A stretch of 64,000 nt of DNA from Dimorphilus gyrociliatus (taxonomy: Eukaryota; Annelida; Polychaeta; Dinophilidae). Shown in pieces: positions 1 to 11,133 of this stretch; positions within the stretch are counted from its first letter, which is position 1, and each line of letters begins with the position of its first letter. Location of the stretch: contig CAJFCJ010000007.1 of NCBI GenBank assembly GCA_904063045.1, positions 4,285,404 to 4,349,403 of the forward strand. The letters are read 5' to 3'. The notes beneath the pieces are model-generated. The model did no database searches. It worked only from the letters and a program-made list of their open reading frames with translations, and was not told the DNA's origin. The translations under genes were made by a program, and so were the position numbers.

Positions 1-85
1 GTATTGCATGGAATAAGAGTAATTTTGTTCGTATTCGCTTTATCATTTAAAAGGTTTTAGATTGATTAATGTATACATTATTCAG

Positions 86-2774
86 GATCTTTTGGCTGTT
101 GGGTATGGTCAATTTGAATACACTAAGCAAAAACCCGGTCTTGTTTGCTGTTGGTCTTTAAAAAATCCTGAGGTTTTTATCACACATCTCTTGTCATTTT
201 CTACTTTAGTTTTGTTTTAAACGATTTAGTTTCCTGAGAGGATTTATTATTGCCACGAAGGAGTAACGGCTCTAGACTTTTCCAAGGCACACCCAAGTTA
301 TCTTGCCGTAAGTTTATTCAATATATTGTTTATGACCTAGTTTTTATTAATAATGGCATTAGGTTGGAATGTACGATGGCACAGTAGCAATATATAACGT
401 AAAATCAACTAGTAACGAAACAGTTTTGGATACCTTGTAAGTATATTTATTAACATTTATTCATTTAAAATTCAATATCTTTTTTTATAAAAAAAAAACA
501 TTTCATTTTTCTTTTATTATAAAAAAACTCCCTCAACAACTATCTCTTTTATTCTTTACTTTTTTTTTATTAAAAAAAAAACAAAATGTTAGAAAGGATA
601 TGAGAACGGTCGACACGTAAGTAAAAATAAAGTAGTAAAGTTTTTTATTATTATTATTATTAAATAACTTAGAGGTTGAGGTTTGCATGAGCACAGCAAA
701 AAATATTTAAAAATAAAATATTATAACTTTAATTGCTTTACAGTTTTCATATTAATATTTATAATTAATTTAATAATCAATCATGTGTATATGTGAAGAA
801 TATTTATATAATGGTAACCATAATTAGTATTTTTATCACCTAATTACTATTCATATTTATACTGTTTATATATATATATGTAGATATAGATATATATTTA
901 ATAACAATTCGGGTATAATGTTAACAACTAACTAATAGTGATTTTTTTCTTCGTTCTTCTGCCCCCTCCCCCTCCCTCTCCCCTAACCTAAAAAAATATC
1001 TGAAAAATCCTTTTCTCTCTCGTTCCCAAAAAAACAAACCCTTTACAGAATCTTAACAAAGAATAAAGCTCAGACGGTGTATGCACAAAATGTTCAATAG
1101 TTGTTTTATTGTCTTTAATATTATTCACACAAAAGTATACAGGCATGGTTCACTTGTTTTTTATTAAATTTTAACAATGAATGATTAACTGTTTATTATA
1201 CAAATAGGTGTTTTATGTTTAAAAAACAAACAAACAAACACACTTTTTTATTTATTAGTACTCTTAATGAATGTAGCGAATGCTTATACACTGGAATTTT
1301 TGATAATAAAAGTTGTTCGGTTCGCCTAATTTTTTTTATTTTTTATTATTTTATATTGTTAATTTGCATCATGACGATCTCTAAATAAAATTAAAGATAT
1401 GTAGATTAATTTCATTGTTACAGAGAATCGGCTGGTAAACACATTGCTCCTGTTTGGAGAGTAAATTGGGTAGAGAAGAATAGGGAACAAGATAACGAAA
1501 AATCTGAAGTTCTTGTTTCTATAGCCACTGATGGGCGAGTTATTCAATGGTCAATACGCAAAGGATTTGAAAGTTATGGTTGGTTGATAAATAGAATTTT
1601 GATGATAAGGAACCATTAACATTCCGATGGTTTTTTTTTTCCTGTTATTAGATTTGATGAAATTGAAAAGAATGCCTCAAAAGCCTATATGCCAAGGTTT
1701 AAGAAATAAAGAAAAAAGAACAGAAGCCTTTATATCCAAATTAGCCGGTGGATTATGCTTTGATTTTTGGCCTGTCGATACAAATATGTAAATATTTTCT
1801 TTAACGTATTTCTTATACATCAAATATAATATACAATAAATGAAACAGATATATAGCTGGAACTGAAGAAGGTTACATTCATAAATGTTCTTGTTCTTAC
1901 AATGAACAATTCCTGGAAACTTATACCGGCCATGCTGTAATTAATACTATCTAATGTAATTAAAAAAATAATAAAAGCTCCTTGATTTTTTGTTTTAGGG
2001 ACCAGTTTACAGAGTTAAATGGGCACCTCACCTTAAAGGTTGATAATCATAATTATTTTACTTCAGTTTTTAATTACGTTTATATAAATCACACTTTCCT
2101 CTCCCCCACAAAGATATCTTCATAAGTTGTAGCGCTGATTGGACAGTTAAATTATGGCACCAAGAGTATACATTCCCACTAATAAGTTGCCAATCTTCCA
2201 TGGTAAGATATTTTATTTCAATATTTCCAAATCAATTTTCCTGATAATCCGATTGGAAAATAAAATTTTCTTATAAATATACTTTAATTATTCTTTCCCT
2301 CTAGAACTCTATTCCGGATATTTGTTGGTCTCCTAAATGTTGTAGTGTATTTGCTTGTGTCAATGAAAGAGGCATAGAAATTTGGGATTTGGCCCAGAAT
2401 ACACTGGATCCTTGTATAAAAACTATACCAGTCGGAGAGGAGAAGTTTAGTTCTATTGTGTTTAGTAAAAATTCAGAGGTAAATATTCTTCAAAGAAAAA
2501 AACAGTTTGCGACACTTTTTTCCATTACTAATTGCTTTTGTACTCGTTTGTTTTTTTTACTTAACAGTGCGTTTTAGTTGGAGATAGCGAAGGAACAGTT
2601 TCTGTTCATCAACTGCAAAGTGTATATGAAAGTGATGAGGCGCAGCAAAAGACGTCATTTATGAAAGTTATCCACACCGCTCTTGAGACAAGTAAGCAAG
2701 ATCAGACAAGACAACAACAACAGCAACAACAACAACAACAGCAACAGGCTCAAAGTGAAACCGCGCCGGCTTGA
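86..2774 (+). CDS. DNAI1: Axonemal dynein intermediate chain 1 (3' part, 5' end outside window)
   Basis: WD-repeat intermediate chain of the outer dynein arm, which anchors the motor to axonemal doublets in motile cilia. Ten exons are readable: 86-172, 230-307, 363-436, 1424-1578, 1652-1787, 1849-1936, 1999-2038, 2114-2202, 2305-2478 and 2568-2774. They give 375 residues in one continuous frame. The translation follows the DNAI1 propeller: DLLAVGYG near the first exon, GKHIAPVWRVNW, ATDGRVIQWS, GTEEGYIHKCS, SCSADWTVKLW, then VGDSEGTVSVHQL before the C-terminus. The last exon ends in a glutamine run (CAA/CAG) followed by QSETAPA and TGA. The N-terminal half lies upstream of the window. The match is to DNAI1 rather than DNAI2, judged from the order of these motifs. 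The 987-bp intron 437-1423 is much longer than the others. Confidence 0.9.
437..1423 (+). other. Long DNAI1 intron, no other gene seen
   Basis: Intron between the third and fourth readable DNAI1 exons, bounded by TT|gtaagt and cag|AGAATC; the codon across the junction closes in frame. It holds poly-A/T runs, a TATATA microsatellite around 871-900, a C-rich patch near 961-985 and an (AAAC)n run at 1225-1243. I see no additional exon or RNA gene. Confidence 0.8.
2711..2747 (+). repeat. CAA/CAG triplet repeat coding polyglutamine
   Basis: About twelve tandem CAA/CAG codons in the last DNAI1 exon encode an uninterrupted glutamine run close to the C-terminus. Mixed CAA and CAG codons suggest a moderately stable coding repeat. 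Confidence 0.9.
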
Positions 2775-2852
2775 AATGTTCGTTTACGATAAATAACTTT
2801 TTGATATTTCTATTAAATTTAATAGTATAAGTTGTATATTACATTTTGAGGT

Positions 2853-2858
2853 AATAAA
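2853..2858 (+). terminator. Probable polyadenylation signal of DNAI1
   Basis: AATAAA 79 bases after the DNAI1 stop codon and 115 bases before the proposed KMT2 start. It leaves only about 100 bases for the promoter and 5' leader of the next gene. Confidence 0.6.
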
Positions 2859-2972
2859 AGTAAAATATTGAATTATTTACGGTGGTTTAAAGTGAAAACA
2901 GTCTTAACTTTAAAAAAAACTAGTTCTTACGGACGCCGTAACCAGATTACATGCGGAATATTTCGCTTAAAA

Positions 2973-5900
2973 ATGTCGCGGCCAAGATTTCCAGGCTGCC
3001 CTGATGCTCGTTTTGGTAGGGAACTAATCACATATACACATTGCGATCAAGCTACTGGTGATGTTAGTGAAGTAGAAGCTTTTGCAGAAAATATTCAAAA
3101 AGCAGTGCGAGAATTTTCTGCTTTATTTCACGAGGATGAAGGTGTAAGTAAAATTTCCTTAATAGTAAAACTCCAGCTTGTCTTTTATCTATCCTGCTCT
3201 TGCGTAATGCATAATTTTATCAAAACTATTCAGGGAGATGAAGCAGACTTCGAAGGTTTCACTTCCGCAGACTTAGAGGATGCTGAGTACAATTTAAAGC
3301 AAACTCAACCACTTGATTCTGATGAGGAATTTTCGTCTAAATCAAGCGAATCCGAATCTCATTCATCCGATTCTAATGCATCAACAACTCCTTCAAAAGT
3401 TAAACAAGACAATTTTCACATCAAAAGTGTGACATTTTCCACTGACAAATTAAAGTTATCTAAAAGAAGACGACACTCTGATAATTTAGACAAAAAACAT
3501 AGCGATAATGAAACAGATTCTCTCGTTGAACGTGAAAGAACAGTCTCAAATGAAAATAGACGGGAACGTCGTCCAAATTCTAAGTTTGTCGGTGGAGACT
3601 TTCTAAATAGTTCTATTTCAATTAAACGAAAAAATTTATTGAAAACTACAACTTCCCTCATTCGAAAGCTACCTTATAAATCCAAGACTGTAGCAAAATC
3701 GATTAAATATTCTAAAACGAAAAAGAACGTTAAAAATAAATCGCCAGGTAAGTTTATTCCCAAATAATAATTAATTCTTAATTCTAACTGGTGTGTGCCT
3801 GCAGGTAAAGAAATTAATCTTAGTCATCTTATTTGTTCCTGCTGCGGAGTGTCAATTTCTGCAAAAAAGAAAAACACATTCAAAGAGTCAACAACCTATT
3901 GTCTACAATGTAAAAATTTGTATGATAATGTACAGAAAGGATTAACCCAAGTTGAATGTCCTTATGCAAAGGAATGTAAAATTAGTGATCTGGAAAAATG
4001 CGACGCCTGCTGCTATCAACGTTTCTGTGAACTTTTGTCATTAAATAGCGATTTTACTTTGACTGTTCCATCAGAGGTTTTTATTAACAACTCTACTAAT
4101 TTCTGCTGTTTGCTTATAGTTAATAACATTTTTTTATAGGAAGAGAATAGTCAAACCAAGAATTCAATTAGCGAGGACACCGATAACAAAATTGATTCAA
4201 TTTCTCCTGATGTTCATATCGAAGCTATTTGTGAAGTTTGCAATTGGAAAACAATAGTTAAAGAATATCTTGGTGTTTCATCCTGTACAAAATGTCGAAA
4301 CTTGTTCAATTACAATAGAACCAACAGAAAGCAGAAATTATTTAGAAGAAACGTTAATTGTACAGGAAAGTGTGACATTCAACCTGTCAAATTTGGCGGT
4401 TGTAGGTATTGTTTGTCTCAGAAATGTTATAATATCTTTGAAGAGGGTCGAAAGGTGAAGCTCAGTATATTTCTATTTTTATTTCATTTTCTTATACAAA
4501 TAATTAAACTTCCAGAGAAGCAAATGCCAAGGAAAATTTATATTGGGTGAAAAGAGTACAACGCCTCATTTAGCAAACGTTGATTCTACTGCTTTAGAAA
4601 AAGATACTATGGTATTTATATATTAACTACTCATTTCAATGATTTATTCATTATTTTCGAAATAAAAAGGATAAGTCAATGGAAGAAAGTAGTGAGGACG
4701 AAGCTAGCGGTCAAAATGGTCCAAGAGTTAAGCACGTTTGTCGAAGTGCGTCTGTCGTATTTGGTTTACCATCAGCAAATTTTGAAGATGAAAACGAACC
4801 ACCTGCACCTCGCCTTAGCGCCTTACCAACAAACAAAAAACAACGTATTGCAAGGAAATTCTTAGCTCGTGATTCTGATTTAGAAGAACTAAACGTTGAC
4901 GATATGATAGGTGAAGTTGCAAACAGTAAAAAGAGTACTCCTACTCCTAATGCTACAAAAAAAACCAATCGATGCGGACGCTGTTCCAATTGTAAACGAA
5001 AAAATTGTGGAAATTGTCCTAATTGCAAGTTTGTATTACGATCAATCATATGACATTTATTTAGTACTTTACCTAATATTTTTTTTATCTAATTTTTAGG
5101 GAGCCTCTAAAACTAGGACGTGTTAAACTAGATTGTTTGTAAGTTTTACAAAAATAGTCTTATCGTAGATTTTTTCTTATCGATTAAATTTCTACGTGTA
5201 CAGGGAGAGAGTTTGTTTGGCAGTAATCGATAGTGAATCTGAATTGGGAAAGTTAAGGGGTCGAGAGTCTATTCGTCGCAAGCGATACAGAGCATTTGAA
5301 GAAGACTATGAATATAGTGAGTTATCAACTACCGACGATGATTCGGATAAGAATTGTATTTCCAATGAGGAAGAACAAGATGAGACTACTTCTCGAATAT
5401 CAAAAAGTAAGCATAGTCTTTGTCAGCCGTTGAAAAAATTGTATTATCGCTTAAATTTATCACCAATTCAGTTGATCAAAATGGAGAGAATTTGAAAATT
5501 AGGAATTTCTTTCGTACCAGCGATAGCGTGCCACCTGAAAGTCTGATGAAACGGAATCTTTCACCAGATAATATCGGAAGTCGAAATAATGCTACTACAA
5601 CGCGACTAGGAAGGCATATTAAGCCTAAAGCTCGCTATTCAGATTGCAATTTTTCTAGTATAACTGCTTCTTCAACTGAGAGAGCAGATACTAATGATAA
5701 AAAAGATAGAGATATTAAGAAAAATCAAAGGTTAAAATTGCTAAAATCCAGCAAACTGCCTAAGAAACCTGAAAAGCAAGAAAAGCCGTCTGCTCCACCT
5801 GTTCCAAAGGTATTTTAAAATGAACTTGGAGTTTAGAGTAAATGTTTGTCTTATTTCAGCAACCAAAAACGATTAAGAAAGTAGAAGAAAAAAAAGAAAA

Positions 5901-8900
5901 ACCAGGCAACAAAGAAAAGCCGAGAAGAATAAGGACAAAGAACGTAGTTTGCGAAGATAATTCAAAAGTTGACCCAAAATTGATCCCAAGATTGAAGTGG
6001 CCCCAATCCGCAGGGGAAGATTACATAAATTTGGATTTTAATGCAAATCTTTCCCTATCAGAATGCTGGGCAGAGGGATTTAGTGTAATAACAACTGCAA
6101 ATACTAAAATTCCATCAGTTCTGTGCTACCTATGTGGCTCCATTGGCAACCATAATTTGATATTTTGCAATGTATGCTGCGAACCGTTTCACTTTTTCTG
6201 TTTAGAAAAAGGTGAAAAACCCATAAAAGGTGCTTTGGACACGTGGATTTGCCGTAAATGCATCTACTGCAGGGCTTGCGGTGGTTCAAAAAAGTCGCAA
6301 GAATTAAAAAGATGTAAAATTTGTCAAGACGGTTATCATATTAATTGTGCAGGTCAAAATCATTTATCCTTCGGCCCTCAAAAGTCTTGGATATGTCGCC
6401 GCTGTGTTAAATGTAAAAATTGCGGTATCAAAAGACCATCCGGATCGTCTGGAAAGTGGTATAATGATTTTACAATGTGTCATAAGTGTTCAAAATCACT
6501 AAACCAAGGAAATTTTTGTCCTATTTGCAAACACTGCTATAGTGACAGTATTTTCGACACAAAAACAATACAATGCAGCAAATGCGATGTTTGGGTTCAT
6601 GCAAATTGCATGAATATTTCAGGTACATACCGTTTATAATTTATAGATAAGGTGTTTCACTGTTTCTTTTTTATATTATTAGATGATATTTATGAGATGA
6701 TGTCAAATCTTTCTGAGACTCAAGCATTTCGTTGTTCGAAATGCTGTCCAGATAAGGAACCTATTTGGCTTTTAGAATGTAATAATCAACTTCGTGGTGG
6801 GATGACTTCTATTCTGGAAAAGTTGAAGGAATTTGAAAATGTTTTAGAACCCTTGTCTCGTGATAGCTTGGTAGGTATTCAACCTTCTAAAAGCTGTAAA
6901 TATTTTACTAAAATATTCTTTGATGTTGTTTTAGGTTTTATGCACTGAAAGTAACTTAAATAAACATCGCTCTACGAAAGAAACCCATCCGTACACTTTT
7001 GATGATATAAGTGAAAAGATGATTAAAGAAGATTATAGCGTCGTAAGTAGTTTTATTAATATGTTTTTTTTTATATTTTGATACGCTTTTAAATGATTTC
7101 ATTCTAATGCAGGATTCATTTTGTGATGATATTGTAAGAATTATAAGATTTAATCAAAACAATTGTCGTAATCGAATGAACAAAGAACAGGACATAACAA
7201 ATTGCGTTGTTAAATTTTTAGAGGTTACTTTCATTTTTTGAAAATCACTTTAATTTAATTACTCATAATGAATGTTTTTTTTAGTTAATGAATGAAAATT
7301 TCCCTTGGTTTGACTCAAGAAAATGTAGATTTTGGGAATTTAGTCAAATTTTTCCGGAGTATGTTTAATGATATTCTTTTTATATAGTTTCAATTCTGTT
7401 GATACACTTCCTAATAATTCTGTTATTACTTGTTTTTTATTATATATAGCTGTATGCTACCAAATGCTTGTATGCCACCTAATGAAGATCACACATATGC
7501 ATCATGGATGAACGACAGTAGGGAGATATTTACAAAATCAAACAATAATTTTGATTTATGCGACGCATCAAATTTGGACATTTTAAATAAAAATGATTCG
7601 AGGAAATGCAGCTTTTGTCAAGTTGTCGGAGATTCTCCTGTTGAAAGTGCAGGTAGATTATTATACGCTGGACCTAATGATTGGGTACACGTAAACTGTG
7701 CCTTATGGAGCGCTGAAGTATACGAAAACAATGATGGACAAATATTCAAAATACAAACTGCCATTTGCAGAGGAAGTCAATTGGTAAGAAATAAACAGAG
7801 AATTCTATATTTTCAAGATAGATAACTAAATCGTTTTTTATTACTTTCTGAAGAAATGTCAAAAATGCAGTATCAGAGGCGCTACTGTTGGGTGTTGTAA
7901 GCCAGGATGTACCAGCAACTATCATTTTATGTGCGCTCGTAGTGTTGAATGTGTATTTCAAATTGATAAGAAGATGTTTTGCTCTAAGCATCGCAATTCA
8001 ATTAGTAATCAAGTAAGAATATTGTTATATATTTTATCAAGTTATTAAACTTCTTTTCTCTCTTTTTTCCTTCGTTCAATTAGATTTTATCTCTACAAGC
8101 ATTTCCAGTTCTGAGAAGAGTGTTTGTTAATTCTCAGAGTCGTAAGTCATACAAGTCTGTATTGCCAAACGAAGTGAAAGTTCTAGTTGGTTCATTGACT
8201 ATAAATAGCCTTGGCCATCTAATACCATTATCTGACAAACCTGACCATCTTCTTCCGAATGAATTTCTGTTGCAACGAAAATACTGGTCTTATAATTCAA
8301 TAAAAGAAAAGATAACGTACTCTCTAAGAGTACATTTGGTTCAACCAATAGATAGAATTGAAGTGAAGGAAACAAGAATAGTTCATGATGAAAATCATCC
8401 AGATTTCGATATTAACGTGTTAAGAGATTATGAAGAAAAAGGAATTCATATCAGTAATAAGAATTCAGAGAAGGAAAGAAAACTATTTCATTTAGATTTG
8501 GAAAAACCTGATTTCGATTATAGAAATTTAGCTCCAAAAACACTAAAGCTGTTAGGCTTTCCGACAAACGATAGTGATAATTTTAGTGTATCAAATAATC
8601 TCATAGATTTAACTAATGCTGATAATCAGGACGACCTACCTTCTTCCGATAATGATGGTGACTGCTATATTATTGTTAACAACGGAGCTGATGAAGCAGA
8701 TATTGCTTTAGAGTTTGAATCATATAGTCAAGATAACATAAGAATAATTAATGAAGACGAAAAGATAATTATACCACAAATTGATGGTGCTAATGATAAA
8801 ACAAATACTCAAGGGAAATATCCGAATATTAAAAATTGTTTTGTAAAAATTTTACGTCTTCCTGATGTAGCAGCAAATGAATATTTAAAAGGAAATTACA

Positions 8901-11133
8901 AGAAAAGTTCAAACGAAAAATTACATCCAGAGATTAAAGAGTGTTCAGTTAAACTTGTTCGAGTGACTGCTCAACAAATACGACAACTTTCCAGGCCAAA
9001 AAATCTCGTTGATTCTACGGAAAAGAGAGATTATTGGTATTGTTCAAAATGCTATGTTGTTTATAAAACGCAAAAAGCTCAGGATTCTCATCAAAAACGT
9101 TGTGCGTTCAAAGATAATGAAAAGGAAAAAAATTCTAACAAAGTTGATAAAAATGACACTGATACGGATGAGGAAGTGGATTTCTTTCAAAATGGTCCCA
9201 TGGATAACAGTAATAATGTTAAAAAAATGGATACTAATGGGTTAAATAACAAAGTGAAGCTTCCTAGTATCCATTGTTTTGGTAAAAATTCTGCTTCTAA
9301 TTTAACTTCAACAACCTCACAAAATTATCGTTTTCAAAATTTTACAATGGATCCGATTCACGAAAAGCTGAATAGTGAAAATTCTTTCAGTAGCAAACGA
9401 AAAATTAGTTGTAACGCTCAAAAGATTGTAGTTTGTAAAACATTAAATAATCAGCCAATGACGAAGCTAGATTTGTTTTTTCAATCAATATCTAATGATT
9501 TCATGTCCAATGTCAATAGTTTACCTACAGAGGAGGAAATTTCTAATTTGAGTGATGAACAATTAGTATCTACATACGATGCGGATGGTAGCTTATCCTC
9601 TTTTATTTTGAAAAAAGCGCAATGCCATAACTTAGATATTGATGTTAAAAAAATTCGGTCACTAATAGCCAATCAAATGAAGAAAATGGTTGAGATGAAA
9701 AAATTAATACCTCATTATAGAAATATTGCGTCGAATAATTCGTTGAAGAGAGGACCAACTATTATAAAATTAAACACACCAGGGCATGATCAGGTTGAAA
9801 GAGCAACGTTTGAAGTACAGGGAAAACGACGAAAAATATGTGATTTACCTAGTACTTCAATAGAGAAATCTCCTGATAAATCGTGTATATTGTTACATTC
9901 CGAAAGAAGAAAGCTTAGACTTCCGCCAGCAACTCAGGAAATAGATGTACCTAGTACAGATTTGCAAAATTTATACGGAAAAAATAGTCATGATAAGGTT
10001 AATTGCTATTCTTAAATATTTAATTGTTAGCTTTGATTAAATCTAACCTGTAAACTTATTTATAGAGTAAAGATCCTAATTTATTTTTCGAAATAAGAAG
10101 CGAGGGAAAAGTTTTAGTAGAGAGCAAAGCCGTCAAAGAAGCCTGGATGACTTTGTTTAAGAAAGTTGCCGAAGTTCGGTTAGATTCTAATTTACCTCAC
10201 TTATCATTTTCATCTTGTAAACCTACTTTATTTTCTGGATATGGTTTAAAATCTGTAACTTTTCTTACCGAACAATTGTTCGGCAACACTTTTTGTCGCC
10301 AATATACTTTTAAGACACGTAAAGTTTCTCCAGTGGATTTTGTTCCCGAATATTCTAATCCCTCAGGATGCTGCAGAGCCGAGCCTTACAGGGACAGAAA
10401 AGCAAAAGATATGTTCAATTTTTTACTTTCAAAACACCGAGTATTTCCGACAACTCACTTCTCAAACGATGCTCCCCATCATATGTTGCAGAAGAGTCAA
10501 ATTCGAGCAACTGCATCAAATTTACCGCTCGTTATGAGACTTAGACATCTGCCAGATATGGCTAAGCAAGCTGTAACGGTCCATAGATCTCCAATTCACG
10601 GTCGGGGGTTATTCTGTCTTAGAGACATTGAAATGGAGGAAATGATTATAGAATACGCAGGAGAATCTATCCGAGCAATCCTAGCCGATAAAAGAGAGAG
10701 GGAATACGAAAGAAAGGGAATAGGATGCTATATGTTCAGAGTTGATCATGATACCGTTATTGATGCAACTATGAGTGGTAATGCAGGTCGATTTATTAAT
10801 CATTCTTGTGAGGTGAGAAATTTCAATAGTTGCCCATAAATAATTTGAATTAAAAAAAAATTTCTTTCCTACAGCCTAATTGCTATTCAAAAATTATAAA
10901 AGACACAAATAATCAAAAACGCATTGTTATATTTGCACAAAAGAGGTTAGTTACCTTCGCGCAATTATATAATTTCGCAAGATAGACAGTTAATTTTCTA
11001 TAATCCTTTTTTCTTGCATTGTTACAGTTTGAAAAGAGGAGAAGAGCTAACTTACGACTACAAGTTTCCACTCGAAGATGTGAAAATTCCCTGTTTATGT
11101 GATGCCAAAAAATGTCGGAAATACTTGAATTAG
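2973..11133 (+). CDS. KMT2A: Trithorax/MLL histone H3K4 methyltransferase (KMT2A/B class)
   Basis: Twenty exons: 2973-3143, 3234-3747, 3805-4076, 4140-4454, 4516-4611, 4670-5028, 5100-5138, 5204-5406, 5472-5809, 5860-6622, 6683-6870, 6935-7042, 7113-7223, 7285-7358, 7450-7783, 7854-8012, 8084-9997, 10066-10812, 10875-10945, 11028-11133; 2293 residues. In order: two nuclear-receptor-like zinc clusters (~238-300, ~350-415), [13 protein letters not shown] finger (~558-595), three PHD fingers (~858-1040), a degenerate bromodomain-like stretch, extended PHD with [24 protein letters not shown], taspase-1 site QIDGAND, FYRC, WDR5 Win-like GCCRAEP, SET ([37 protein letters not shown]) and post-[16 protein letters not shown]. 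It methylates H3K4 to maintain active transcription as a COMPASS-like complex. The start is the MSRPRFPG methionine; an upstream in-frame GTT-rich extension lacks supporting features. Compared with vertebrate MLL the N-terminal region is short. Confidence 0.93.

Noticed and set aside
5407..5426. A 20-base intron in KMT2 ending at ctttgtcag
   Set aside because: Too short; the acceptor attcag at 5471 restores frame into [12 protein letters not shown].
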